From Promicromonospora soli (GTDB taxonomy: Bacteria > Actinomycetota > Actinomycetes > Actinomycetales > Cellulomonadaceae), in the NCBI RefSeq assembly GCF_014653785.1, contig NZ_BNAS01000005.1, positions 187,090 to 241,354 of the forward strand: 54,265 nt of DNA, in the 5' to 3' direction. The notes below the pieces were generated by a model that had not been told where the DNA came from, ran no database searches, and was given only the letters and a program-made list of their open reading frames with translations. Shown in pieces: positions 24,718 to 33,485 of the stretch. The position numbers and the translations under genes were made by a program. How positions within the stretch are numbered: the stretch's first letter is position 1; the number at the start of each line of letters is the position of its first letter.

Positions 24718-25547
24718 TCAGATCGTCGACCGGGCGGCGCGCCGGTAGTCGCGTGGCGCGACGCCGGTGCGCTCCCGGAACCGTTTCGCGAAGTGGTACT
24801 CGTCGGCGAAACCCAGGCTCGCGGCGATGGCCGCGTGGGTCATGTCGGTCATGCGCAGCAGCGCTCGAGCCGCCTCGATGCGCCGGTCGAGCCGGAACGC
24901 GGCAGGCGGGCGCCGACCGCCGCCCGGAACTGCTTGCGGAAGGTCTCGTAGGGCAGGCCCGCGGACGCGGCGACATCCCGGAGGTCGAGGTCAGCCCCGA
25001 GATCGCCGGCCAGCCGATCCCGCGCCAGTCCGATCCCGCGCGTCACCGGCTCGACGTCGGGCCGCTCGCCTCGCACGTCGACGAGGAGCGCGGCGAGCTC
25101 CAGGAGCTCCCTGCGCCGCGCCGTCGTGCCGCCGGGTCGCACGCGGTCGGCGAGCTCGGCCACACGGTCACGCCACGGCTTCAGAGGGGCGACCCGACGG
25201 ATCGGGTCGCGGGCATCGAGCACGCCTTCGACGGCGAGCGCGTCGAACAATGGGCCGTCGAACACGAGAAAGATCTCGCTCCAGGTGCCGCCGGGCGGGG
25301 GTCCGTACCAGTGCGGCCACCCGGGCGACACGGTGACGACGTCCCCGGGCGCGATCGGGCGAGAGCCGGTCTCGTCGTCGACATACGAGCCGGCACCGGC
25401 GTGCACGAGAACGAGCGCATAGCTCTCGAGGACCCTGCGCGGACGAGGAACGAATGCGGGACCGTTCTCGACGAACCCCGTCGTCCGCACCCGCCCGAGC
25501 CGCGTCCCGACCTCGTCCTGCGAGCTGATCCGCACCACACTGCTCAT
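24718..25547 (-). pseudogene. AraC family regulator with a single-base frameshift in the DNA-binding domain
   Basis: The N-terminal cupin sensor (about 1-140) and first helix-turn-helix ([29 protein letters not shown]) read in one frame from 25547. At about 24898-24902 one base appears missing; the next frame then gives [17 protein letters not shown] and the second helix-turn-helix [23 protein letters not shown], ending at TGA 24718. Without the frameshift the protein would be about 276 residues, a normal length. It may be a real mutation or a sequencing error. Divergent from the PhyH-type dioxygenase gene. Confidence 0.75.
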
Positions 25548-25619
25548 CTGACCATTTTAGACAAGAGCTTCCCATCACGGACCTGCCCCGACGCCGGAGC
25601 CCGGCCTAGCGTCGACCCC

Positions 25620-26384
25620 ATGGAAACCATCACAGACAAGGCATCGTCGATCGTCACCGAGGCCCAGGCCCGGCAGTACCGGGAGGAAGGCTGGTTCGTC
25701 CTCGAGCGGGTGCTCCCCGAGGACCAGCTCGAGCTCCTCCGCGGTCTCGCCCAGACCGCCATGGACCGGGCGGACGCCGAGATGGACGCCGCCGCCGTCG
25801 ACATGTTGGGGCTCAACCATCGCGGACGCCGCTACTTCGTCTCCGGGCTGGCCGAGCAGGAGCCGTCGTTGCGCTCGTTCCTCTTCGGAGACCTGATGGC
25901 CGACATCTGTCGAGCCACGCTGGGGCCGGACGTGTTCCAGTTCGTCGAGCAGTTCGTGATCAAGGCCGCCGACAAGAACAGCGCGTTCTCGTGGCACCAG
26001 GACAGCGGCTTCGTCCACGAGGATCACGAGCCTTATCTCACCTGCTGGATCGCGCTCGACGACGTCACCGAGGAGAACGGCAGCGTGTACCTGCTCCCGT
26101 ACTCCCGGGCGGGCGTCCGGTCGTACGTCAAGCACTTCCACGACGAGGCCACCAACGACAAGGTCGGCTACTTCGGGGACGACCCGGGCACGCCCCTGGT
26201 CGTTCCGGCGGGGAGCATCGCCTGCTTCTCGAGCGTCGTCTTCCATCGCAGCGGCCCCAACCTGACCCAGGATCTGCGCCGCGTCTACCTGGCTCAGTAC
26301 TCCTCTGAAGTGATCCGGACCAAGGACGGAACGCAGGCCTGGGAGGGCCCCGAGGAGTTTCTCCGGAACGGGGAGCGCGTCTGA
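25620..26384 (+). CDS. Phytanoyl-CoA dioxygenase (PhyH) family protein
   Basis: 254 residues with the Fe(II)/2-oxoglutarate facial triad visible: H126 and D128 in SWHQDSGF, H209 in VVFHRSGPN, and R221 for the co-substrate. The family hydroxylates acyl-CoAs, small osmolytes or secondary metabolites. ATG 25620 is chosen, since the upstream reading is antisense to the AraC gene. Divergent from the frameshifted AraC-type regulator, which would have been its activator; a TetR gene follows 32 bp later. Confidence 0.85.
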   Translation: METITDKASSIVTEAQARQYREEGWFVLERVLPEDQLELLRGLAQTAMDRADAEMDAAAVDMLGLNHRGRRYFVSGLAEQEPSLRSFLFGDLMADICRATLGPDVFQFVEQFVIKAADKNSAFSWHQDSGFVHEDHEPYLTCWIALDDVTEENGSVYLLPYSRAGVRSYVKHFHDEATNDKVGYFGDDPGTPLVVPAGSIACFSSVVFHRSGPNLTQDLRRVYLAQYSSEVIRTKDGTQAWEGPEEFLRNGERV

Positions 26385-26416
26385 TCGCCGTGCACCAGCC
26401 CCGATAGGCTGTCGGC

Positions 26417-27046
26417 ATGGTCAGCGACGCGCTCCCGTCCCGAGCGGCCCGGCCGCGCGGCGTGTACGCGAAGACTCCGCAGCGGCAGCGCGAGATCGTC
26501 GAGGCGGCCGCGGCGGTGTTCGCGGCGCGCGGTTACTCCGGCGGGTCGCTTCGTCAGGTCGCGAAGGACATCGGCGTGAGCGTCACCAGCGTGATGCACC
26601 ACTTCTCGTCCAAGGAGCTGTTGCTGGAAGCGGTCCTGGAGCACGCCGACTCGGAGGCGATCCGCGAGATCGACCTCGACCCGGCGCGCGACGGGCTGCG
26701 GGTGACGATCGTGCGGCTCGCGGAGACCGGGCAGGAGCATCCCAACCTGCTGCGGCTGCTCGCTGTGCTGAGCTCCGAAGCGTCCGCCGTCGAGCACCCG
26801 GCGCACGAGTGGTTCGTCGAGCGGTACCAGCGCGTGGTGGAGGGTATGGCCGGCTGGATCGATGCGGACCCGACTCTCGACCTGGCCCCGGACAACGCCC
26901 GGGTACTGGCGCGACGGATCGTCGCCCTGTGGGACGGCCTCCAGCTGCAGTGGCTGTTGCGTCCCGACTTCGACCTGGTCGCCGAGCTGGATGCCGCGGT
27001 GGCGGCGCTGGTCGATCAGGCTCGCCGGGCCGAGCTGCCGCACTGA
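26417..27046 (+). CDS. TetR family transcriptional regulator
   Basis: 209 residues; helix-turn-helix in SGGSLRQVAKDIGVSVTSVMHHFSSKELLLEAVLEH (about 42-77) and a TetR_C-like helical domain. It lies between the dioxygenase and the convergent GH35 gene; its target could be the GH35/MFS sugar locus or the dioxygenase. Confidence 0.85.
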   Translation: MVSDALPSRAARPRGVYAKTPQRQREIVEAAAAVFAARGYSGGSLRQVAKDIGVSVTSVMHHFSSKELLLEAVLEHADSEAIREIDLDPARDGLRVTIVRLAETGQEHPNLLRLLAVLSSEASAVEHPAHEWFVERYQRVVEGMAGWIDADPTLDLAPDNARVLARRIVALWDGLQLQWLLRPDFDLVAELDAAVAALVDQARRAELPH

Positions 27047-27077
27047 ACGTGCGTCCGCGCGGCAGCTCGGTCGCGTC

Positions 27078-28700
27078 TCAGGCGAGCCGGTAGACCTCGC
27101 ACGTGGACACTCCGCTGTGCTCCAAGGACATCGGGATCGGGAAGACCTCTGACTGCTGCTGGGCGAGCGCAGGGTGCAGCCACGCCGTCCCGCCCGCGGT
27201 CTCGTCACCGTTGAGACGGCGCAGCACCGGCCGCTCGCCGTCGTCGCCTGAAGGCGTGCGCGGGTGCTCGAGCACGGACAGCAGCCCGATCTGATCCGTG
27301 CCCGCTGGGTCGCGGAAGCTGAGGCTGAATCCGCGGCCGGCGGCCAGGAATCGTGTCGCGCTCAGGCGGATCAAGACGCCGAAGGCGCCCTGGGCGGGAG
27401 GGGCGACCTCGCCGAAGGGGACGAGGCGCGTCGCGCGCAGCTGGATGTCGCCGAAGTCGAGGACGGCGTGCGCGTCGGAGTCGGCTGTCGACGGTATGTG
27501 GAAACCGCGACGCTCCCGACCCGGGCGAAGATCGGGGTCGACGGCGGCGAGCAGCTCGAACCCGTCGCGCAGGTGGGTGGCCTCCTGCTCGGTGATGGAG
27601 TCGATGCCGAACGGCGCGACGCCGATCGCCCGGTGCTGTCCGACAGCGACGAACGCGTCGCCCACGCCCTGGGCGTCGCGGCGCATCTCGGGGATGAACA
27701 ACCCGGTCGACGCCGCGCCGTAAGTCGTGCAGATGGCCGAGAAGTCGCCGAAGTAGATGTCCGGCACGATCAGGTCCAGATGCGGGGCGAGGGACCGCCA
27801 CAGCGGAAGCATGCCGGCGACCGGGCCGCCGCTGGGGTAGGTGCCGGGGCGCTGCCCTCCGGCGAGCGCGAACCCGGGTAGGTCGATCTCGCTGTCGAGC
27901 CAGGTGTTCGTGAAGAACGGCAGGGCGGTGTGAGCCCGGCCGGCGCGCGCGACGGCATCGATGTAGGTCGCGAAGCCCCATGTCATGAAGTGCTCGTCGG
28001 CGTCGAGCCCGTCGCCGAACGCCGACACCCAGTCGCGGTGCCGCCCGGTGACGCCGGCGGCCTCGAGCACGCCTGCGGGCGGCGGGGCAGCGAACAGCGC
28101 CTGGGCGTGCGGGTCGTGGTCGCGCGAGCAGCCCAGCAGCCCGGGCTCGTTCTCCACCTGGACCATGAGGACCGTCCTGTCCTGCGCGTCGATCTCCTCG
28201 ATGCGTTGGACCATCGCCGCGAAGGCACGGGCGTCCGCCTCACGCGACGCCACGCTGAACGGCGAAAGGGTGCCGGTCCGTGCCCCGTTCTCGTCGAGGC
28301 ATCGCGGAAACCGGTCGGGGTCGGTCTTCACCCACGCGGGCGCGTAGGACGACGCGCCGTTCTTGTACGCCCCGAACCACAGCACGATCAGGCGCAGGCC
28401 GGCCTCACGGGCCGCGGCAACGAGCTGGTCGACCGCCGCCAGCTCGAAGTGCCCCTCCACGGGCTCGAAGGCATCCCAGGACACGGGAGCCAGGACCGTG
28501 TTCGCACCGACGGCGGCGGCCGCCCTGAAGGACGACCCGGCCGCCTCGGGCGTCGAGGCAGCGGAGTTGTGCACCTCTCCCCCACGGACCAGATAGCGCT
28601 GCCCGTCCACGACGAGCTGGGCCGTGCCGTCGTCGTATCGCAGGAACGGGGTGGTTGCGGTGCGGCTCGTGGCCCCGACTGCGACGGGCACTGCGGGCAT
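27078..28700 (-). CDS. GH35-type beta-galactosidase with DUF5597-like C-terminus
   Basis: 540 residues with no signal peptide. The N-terminus LVVDGQRYLVRGGEVHNS and GANTVLAPVSWDAFEPVEG match the GH35 barrel start. Candidate catalytic residues are Glu185 in VENEPG and Glu338 in LFIPEM. The C-terminal part (about 390-540) looks like the DUF5597 domain found on this GH35 branch. It should remove beta-galactosyl residues from oligosaccharides in the cytoplasm. ATG 28700 has GAGGAAGG upstream. Divergent from an MFS transporter that may import its substrate. Confidence 0.85.
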   Translation of the reverse strand: MPAVPVAVGATSRTATTPFLRYDDGTAQLVVDGQRYLVRGGEVHNSAASTPEAAGSSFRAAAAVGANTVLAPVSWDAFEPVEGHFELAAVDQLVAAAREAGLRLIVLWFGAYKNGASSYAPAWVKTDPDRFPRCLDENGARTGTLSPFSVASREADARAFAAMVQRIEEIDAQDRTVLMVQVENEPGLLGCSRDHDPHAQALFAAPPPAGVLEAAGVTGRHRDWVSAFGDGLDADEHFMTWGFATYIDAVARAGRAHTALPFFTNTWLDSEIDLPGFALAGGQRPGTYPSGGPVAGMLPLWRSLAPHLDLIVPDIYFGDFSAICTTYGAASTGLFIPEMRRDAQGVGDAFVAVGQHRAIGVAPFGIDSITEQEATHLRDGFELLAAVDPDLRPGRERRGFHIPSTADSDAHAVLDFGDIQLRATRLVPFGEVAPPAQGAFGVLIRLSATRFLAAGRGFSLSFRDPAGTDQIGLLSVLEHPRTPSGDDGERPVLRRLNGDETAGGTAWLHPALAQQQSEVFPIPMSLEHSGVSTCEVYRLA

Positions 28701-28721
28701 CGTTGCGCCTTCCTCTCGCGA

Positions 28722-28737
28722 ATGTTCTCGAAAATGT
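28722..28737. promoter_or_regulatory. Candidate operator between GH35 and MFS genes
   Basis: ATGTTCTCGAAAATGT is a partial palindrome centred on TCGA (TT-x-TCGA-x-AA). It lies between the two divergent start codons, 22 bp from the GH35 start. The cognate regulator is unclear. Confidence 0.35.
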
Positions 28738-28803
28738 AGCAGGTGTACGGATTTGTGTTCTACGCTGCGACGGCAAGCCCCGGTCGATGCGAAGGAGCAC
28801 CCT

Positions 28804-30063
28804 GTGACCACCCAACCCGACGCCGTGCTGTCCGCCACGACGGCTCCTGCCGACTCAGCCCTGCCGCACAAGCTGGGACGGCTGGGACCCCTGCTGTTCC
28901 TGGCGCACGCCGGCTGGATGCTTCCGTTCGCAGCCGCCGGCACGCTCGTGCAGGCCCTGATGACCGATCTGGACCCCGTGCGCAAGGTCGCGCTCTACGC
29001 GACGCTCGCCGCGGCCGGATCCCTGACGAGCATGATCGCCACGATCGTGTTCGGCGCACTCTCCGACCGCACCCGGTCGCGGTTCGGCAAGCGGAACCCC
29101 TGGATCGCATCAGGGGCGTTCCTGCTTGCTATCGCCTCGACGCTCATGTCGCTGACCAGCAGCTTCCCGCTGCTCGTCGTCCTGTGGATGGTCGTTCAGG
29201 TCGGCCTCGCCGTCGTGCTCGCCCCGCTGTTCGCGGTACTGCCCGACCGGGTGGCACAGCACAACTTCGGCAAGGCCTCGGCACTCATCGGCGCCGGCCA
29301 GCTCGTCGCCCAGAGCCTCGGCGGCGTCGTCGCCGGCTCTCTCGTGACCGTCCCTCGCGAGGGCTTGCGCTGGCTGCCCTGGCTGATCGCGGTGGTCATG
29401 GTCGTGTTCGTCCTGCTGTCCCCCGAGCGCGACAACCGTGACGAGCCCGGCGACAAGCTGTCGGTGCGGGCGCTGCTGCGCTCGTTCGTCCCGCCGAAGG
29501 ACCGCGACTTCCTGCTGGCCCTGGCCGGGCGGTTCTTGCTGCTGCTGTCCTTCATGATGATCCTGCTGTACCAGCTCTACCTGCTCACCGACTACATCGG
29601 CCTGAGCCTGGAACGTGCCGGCGGCGTCATCGCCGTCGGCGGCGTCATCATGGCAGTCGCGTCCGGCGCGGCGACCCTGCTGTCCGGCCCGCTGTCCGAC
29701 CGGCTCGGCCGACGCAAGGCCATCGTCATGACCGCCTCGGTCATCTTCGCCCTCGCGGCTCTTCCGCTCACTCTGTCGGCGCAGGTCAGCTCGTTCTACG
29801 CGTTCCTGGCCATCGGCGGATTCGCCTACGGCATCTACATCGCGGTCGACCAGGCGCTGCTCGCAGAGGTGCTGCCCAGCGCCGACGAGCACGCCAAGGA
29901 CCTCGGCATCCTCAACATCGCGAACACCCTTCCCCAGGTGCTCGCTCCCGTCATCGCCGGCGTCCTGGTCTCCAGCCTCGGCTACCAGCCCGTGTTCATC
30001 ATCGCGATCATCCTGGCGATCGTCTCCGCCGCTGTCCTCAAGCCGATTCAGCGCGCACGCTGA
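28804..30063 (+). CDS. MFS transporter, probable sugar/oligosaccharide uptake
   Basis: 419 residues, about 12 TM helices. The loop GALSDRTRSRFGKRNPWI near 82-99 carries the MFS D-R-x-x-R-x-G-R/K-R motif typical of GPH-like sugar porters, repeated in the second half as GPLSDRLGRRKAIV. GTG 28804 follows GAAGGAG. Its divergent pairing with the GH35 gene suggests uptake of the galactoside that GH35 cleaves. Confidence 0.85.
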   Translation: MTTQPDAVLSATTAPADSALPHKLGRLGPLLFLAHAGWMLPFAAAGTLVQALMTDLDPVRKVALYATLAAAGSLTSMIATIVFGALSDRTRSRFGKRNPWIASGAFLLAIASTLMSLTSSFPLLVVLWMVVQVGLAVVLAPLFAVLPDRVAQHNFGKASALIGAGQLVAQSLGGVVAGSLVTVPREGLRWLPWLIAVVMVVFVLLSPERDNRDEPGDKLSVRALLRSFVPPKDRDFLLALAGRFLLLLSFMMILLYQLYLLTDYIGLSLERAGGVIAVGGVIMAVASGAATLLSGPLSDRLGRRKAIVMTASVIFALAALPLTLSAQVSSFYAFLAIGGFAYGIYIAVDQALLAEVLPSADEHAKDLGILNIANTLPQVLAPVIAGVLVSSLGYQPVFIIAIILAIVSAAVLKPIQRAR

Positions 30064-30084
30064 CCAGCCGTGAATCCGGTTCCC

Positions 30085-30609
30085 TCAGTTCCGCCCGGCG
30101 CCGGGCCGGGTCTGGGGGACCATGCTGCGGTCCCCGAGGGTGACCATCGCGTGTATCGGTGCGGTGCTGGCGCGCAGGAGCGCCGCAAGGCCGCGGCGGC
30201 CCTGCCTGCGGGCGAGCTCCGGACCAAGGGTGAGCATCAGGGCGGTGAGAGCCGGCATCGGACGGCCGAAGAGCGTGATCTCCTCGATGCGCGCCTCGTC
30301 GTCGAATCGCAGCAGCTGCGCCTCCTCGAACGGCTGGGTCCCGACTCGTGCCCGGTAGACCAGCGCGTACGTGTCGCTCTGGCCGGTCTCGGTGTGGAAG
30401 CGGATGTCCTCGACTGCGGTGAACGCCGCTTCCAGGAAGTCGCGGAGCTGGTCAGCCCCCTCGAGGCGGAACTGGTCAGTCAGCGGCGAGCTGAGGACGA
30501 CGTCCGGGCTCAGGCAGGCGACCGCGGCGTCGGCGTCTGCGCTCTCCGCGGCGGCGCGCCAGCGGGCGACGGTAGCGGCGGCGGACAGTGAGGTGTCTGG
30601 CACGGGCAT
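30085..30609 (-). CDS. SnoaL/NTF2-like fold protein
   Basis: 174 residues with one cystatin-like alpha+beta barrel: ARWRAAAESADADAAVACLSPDVVLSSPLT near 15-44 and YALVYRARVGTQPFEEAQLLRFDDEARIEEITLFGRPM near 84-122. The fold serves both isomerases and non-enzymatic binding proteins. It follows the SDR gene (44-bp gap) in the same direction and may share its pathway. The ATG at 30609 has GGGAG directly adjacent, a tight spacing. Confidence 0.75.
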   Translation of the reverse strand: MPVPDTSLSAAATVARWRAAAESADADAAVACLSPDVVLSSPLTDQFRLEGADQLRDFLEAAFTAVEDIRFHTETGQSDTYALVYRARVGTQPFEEAQLLRFDDEARIEEITLFGRPMPALTALMLTLGPELARRQGRRGLAALLRASTAPIHAMVTLGDRSMVPQTRPGAGRN

Positions 30610-30653
30610 CTCCCGGTATGAACGACGCGTTGGACGGTTTGCGGGCGGGCGGA

Positions 30654-31472
30654 TCAGCCGGCCAGCTGGTTCATCTTGCGGATCTGGCTGTCGAAGGCCC
30701 AGGCAGGAACGAAGCGGCGCAGGATGCTGGCGCGTCCGGCCAGGGTGCCGGCGGTGTAGCGCAGGTTCGGCTTCGGGTCGGTTGCCGCCGCGACGATCAC
30801 CTTGGCGACGACGGCAGGGTCGTCGCCGTCCTTGATCGCCGCCGCCATCACGCGGCCGAAGGTCTGCCGCTGCTGCGCGTACACCTGCAGCGGCATGTCG
30901 GGCTGGGTGCTGTTGGCCTCGAATCCGGTCCTGGTGTAGGCGGGTTCGACGAGCACCGCCCGGATGCCGTACTCCCGGACCTCGTGGTCCAGGGACTGGG
31001 TGTAGCCCTCGATCGCATGCTTGGAGGCGCCGTAGACCGCCATGAATGGCGCCGGGATGAATCCCTGTACGGACGAGAGGTTGATGATGCGGCCGCGTCC
31101 CTGGGCTCGCATGTGCGGCAGGACCTCCCTCACCATGCGCATGACTCCGAAGACGTTGATGTCGAAGACCGCCTGGGCCTGCGCGACGGAGCTCTCCTCG
31201 GCCGCGCCGATCGAGCCGATGCCGGCGTTGTTTACGAGGACGTCGATCCGCCCGAACCGCTCGATCACCTCCTTGACCGAGGCGGTGGCCGACGTGTCGC
31301 TGGCCACGTCGAGGTCGAGGAACGCCACCCCGTCCAGCGGGGTGACTCGCGAGGTGTCGCGGCTGGTGCCGACCACGTCGAAACCTGCTTTGACCAGCCC
31401 GAGCGCGGCTTCCTTCCCGATGCCGGAGGACGCACCTGTCACAAGTGCCACCGGGCGAGCTGTCGTCATCAT
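30654..31472 (-). CDS. SDR family oxidoreductase
   Basis: 272 residues: TGASSGIG near 11-18, NNAG near 83-86, catalytic Ser in INLSSVQG and YGASK near 147-151. A classical short-chain dehydrogenase of the longer type with a C-terminal extension. It is divergent from an HxlR regulator at 31582, which likely controls this SDR and the SnoaL-like gene. Confidence 0.88.
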   Translation of the reverse strand: MMTTARPVALVTGASSGIGKEAALGLVKAGFDVVGTSRDTSRVTPLDGVAFLDLDVASDTSATASVKEVIERFGRIDVLVNNAGIGSIGAAEESSVAQAQAVFDINVFGVMRMVREVLPHMRAQGRGRIINLSSVQGFIPAPFMAVYGASKHAIEGYTQSLDHEVREYGIRAVLVEPAYTRTGFEANSTQPDMPLQVYAQQRQTFGRVMAAAIKDGDDPAVVAKVIVAAATDPKPNLRYTAGTLAGRASILRRFVPAWAFDSQIRKMNQLAG

Positions 31473-31581
31473 GAACTCCTGAACTCAAGAAGAAGGCACT
31501 GTGTTGTGATTTCCTACCGACTGGCCGCAACCGTAGACCCTGTGAGTTGGAAATGGCAACACACCGGCCTAGGGTGAGGTG

Positions 31582-32052
31582 ATGAGCGATTCAGACCCAC
31601 GCACCGAAATCGGCATGGCCGAGATGCCCTTGGCGGTCCGCCCCTGCTCGCTGGCCGCCGCTCTGGACGTCCTCGGCGAGCGGTGGTCGCTCCTGGCACT
31701 GCGCGAGATCGGCTACGGGGTGCACCGCTTCGCCCGGATCGCCGGCTACACAGGGGCGTCCCGCGACATCCTCGCCGACCGGCTCCGCAAGCTCGAGGCG
31801 GCCGGCGTCATCGAACGGCGGCAGTACAGCGAGCACCCGCCCCGCTACGAGTACCACTTCACCGAGGCCGGCCGGGAGCTGTTCCCGGCCATGCTCGCTC
31901 TGTCCCAGTGGGGCGACCGGTGGGCGGTGGAAGCTCCAGCCGTCACCCGCACACATACCTGTGGCCGGCCGGTCCAGGTCGACCTGCACTGCCACCACTG
32001 CGGCCGGCCGGTCACCCGCGACACGGTCCACGTCGAACCTGTCAACGCCTGA
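31582..32052 (+). CDS. HxlR family regulator with C-terminal zinc-ribbon-like tail
   Basis: 156 residues. The winged helix spans LAAALDVLGERWSLLALREI through DRLRKLEAAGVIERRQYSEHPPRYEYHFTEAGREL. The tail has C-x9-CHHC spacing (TCGRPVQVDLHCHHCGRPV), which could bind zinc. Divergent from the SDR gene at 30654-31472. Confidence 0.85.
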   Translation: MSDSDPRTEIGMAEMPLAVRPCSLAAALDVLGERWSLLALREIGYGVHRFARIAGYTGASRDILADRLRKLEAAGVIERRQYSEHPPRYEYHFTEAGRELFPAMLALSQWGDRWAVEAPAVTRTHTCGRPVQVDLHCHHCGRPVTRDTVHVEPVNA

Positions 32053-32096
32053 CGACTCCGGACGACGTCGGACGACGCTTGGCGCGAGTGAAGACC

Positions 32097-32381
32097 ATGT
32101 CGACCACAGCCGTCACCCGGGGGCACTGCTACCACCAATCCCAGGAGACGGTCGCCGTGAAGCGGGCCCTGATGGATGCCTGTGACCGCAAGATTCTGCT
32201 CGTCGACCACACCAAGTTTGCCAAGCGCGGGCTCTTCCAGCTGGCACCGCTCAAGGCCTTCGATCTCGTCCTGGTCGACGACGGAATCCAAGGGGCACAG
32301 CTCGAGGTGCTTCAGGCATCCGGCGTCGAGACCCTCGTTGTCAGCCAGGCGCAGTCAAGCCCAATAGCTGAAGAACCGTAG
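32097..32381 (+). pseudogene. DeoR/GlpR family sensor-domain fragment
   Basis: The 94-residue reading contains VKRALMDACDRKILLVDHTKFAKRGLFQLAPLKAFDLVLVDD, which is the phosphosugar-binding C-terminal domain of DeoR/GlpR repressors. The N-terminal helix-turn-helix and first half of the sensor are absent, so this is a truncated remnant. It ends in TAG 31 bp before the methyltransferase gene. Confidence 0.75.
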
Positions 32382-32411
32382 ACGACGAGTGCGCTGCTCT
32401 ACGCTGCCGGC

Positions 32412-33065
32412 GTGACGTCCTTCGAGCACCTCCCCATGGTCCGCAACGACCACGACGCCATGGCGCAGGCCTACGCCGCGTTCATCGGGGACGCGTTCAC
32501 AGGCAGCCCCCTGAATCATGTACTGGTCCAGGCCTTCGCCGACCTGGTCCAGCAGGCCGGCGGCGGGACCGTGGCCGACGTCGGTTGCGGGCCTGGGCAC
32601 GTGACCGCTTACCTGCGAGACCGGGGCGTCGACGCCTTCGGCATAGACCTCTCGCCCCGGCTGGTGGCGGCGGCCCGCGAAGCCAACCCGGGCATCCGGT
32701 TCGACGTCGGCGACATGGGCGCGCTCGACGTCGCGACAGGCAGCCTCGCCGGGGTGCTGGCGAACTACTCGATCATCCACACGCCGCCGGACGTGCTGCC
32801 CGCGATGCTCGGCGGGCTAAGCCGCGTCCTGGCTCCTGGCGGCCATCTACTGGTGTCGTTCCAGGCGCTGGCCGACGCTGAGGGAACGGCTGAGGCCTTC
32901 GACCACAAGGTCTCCCCCGCCTGGCGGTACTCGGCTGACCATGTCATCAGTCTGCTCGGGCAGACCGGTGTCGACGAGGTCGCCCGCCTTACGATCGCGC
33001 CGCGCGAGGACTCGGTGCGTGGCTTCCTACAGGCGCACGTCCTGACGCGCAAGGCGCCCGCCTGA
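32412..33065 (+). CDS. Class I SAM-dependent methyltransferase
   Basis: 217 residues. SAM-binding motif I is VADVGCGPGHVTAYL (about 54-68), motif II GIDLSPRLVAAAREA, and motif post-I LAGVLANYSIIHTPP. GTG 32412 start. The substrate is not apparent. An integrase remnant begins a few tens of bases after its stop, so it may be old cargo of a lost element. Confidence 0.82.
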   Translation: MTSFEHLPMVRNDHDAMAQAYAAFIGDAFTGSPLNHVLVQAFADLVQQAGGGTVADVGCGPGHVTAYLRDRGVDAFGIDLSPRLVAAAREANPGIRFDVGDMGALDVATGSLAGVLANYSIIHTPPDVLPAMLGGLSRVLAPGGHLLVSFQALADAEGTAEAFDHKVSPAWRYSADHVISLLGQTGVDEVARLTIAPREDSVRGFLQAHVLTRKAPA

Positions 33066-33099
33066 GGCTCACTGGTCAACGACCAGCACAGCACGCCGG

Positions 33100-33257
33100 G
33101 CCACGGTGCAGGCATGGTGTGGCCACGAGTCCGCCGCGACGACGAATCGGTACCTGCACTTCCTCGGCATCGGAGCCGATGTGGCGCCGGTCTGGAATGC
33201 CTCAACGACGGAACCGAGCACCCCGGGAGCACCCGAGACGCGGAGGACGCCTCCTGA
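33100..33257 (+). pseudogene. Integrase 3' remnant (third element)
   Basis: Translates to TVQAWCGHESAATTNRYLHFLGIGAD and ends in DAEDAS-stop, closely matching the last 55 codons of the intact integrase at 43566-44684 (catalytic H and Y included). Everything upstream is missing. It sits directly left of the leftmost att site, which implies that another element was once integrated there. Confidence 0.85.
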
Positions 33258-33269
33258 GTAACGAAGAAA

Positions 33270-33307
33270 CCCCGCTTGACCGGAGCGTTTGCCCTGGTCA
33301 AGCGGGG
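33270..33307 (+). terminator. Integrase terminator, copy A
   Basis: 12-bp perfect arms CCCCGCTTGACC (33270-33281) and GGTCAAGCGGGG (33296-33307). The same hairpin follows each integrase copy (37452-37492 and 44694-44737), so it belongs to the element's right end. Confidence 0.8.
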
Positions 33308-33316
33308 CTCCTATCG

Positions 33317-33359
33317 GTGGAGCTAGGGGGATTCGAACCCCCGACCTTCTCATTGCGAA
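33317..33359 (-). repeat. att site A: 43-bp 3' half of tRNA-Ala(CGC)
   Basis: Identical over 43 bp to the 3' half of the intact tRNA-Ala gene (44744-44786), from the anticodon loop to the acceptor end, and to site B (37501-37543). Beyond the core the sequence changes to the element-left-end sequence shared with site B. It marks the left boundary of element 2. Confidence 0.92.
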
Positions 33360-33485
33360 GACGGCCCAGGGTCTCCCGTGGCGAATCTTCCGCGTCATTC
33401 CGCGTGCATGCGGTGCGTCCAGCCCGGCCCCGTGCGGCGGCGGGGGCCGCCGGGGGCCGACAAGCTCGCCAGTAACGCCGCCGGA

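Noticed and set aside
24753-25619. N-terminal extension of the PhyH-type dioxygenase
   Set aside because: The extension is antisense to the AraC gene and lacks a ribosome site; ATG 25620 is well placed.
33317-33359. Complete tRNA genes at 33317 and 37501
   Set aside because: Only the 3' half from the anticodon loop is present; the D arm and 5' acceptor strand are replaced by element sequence. They are att copies, not tRNAs.
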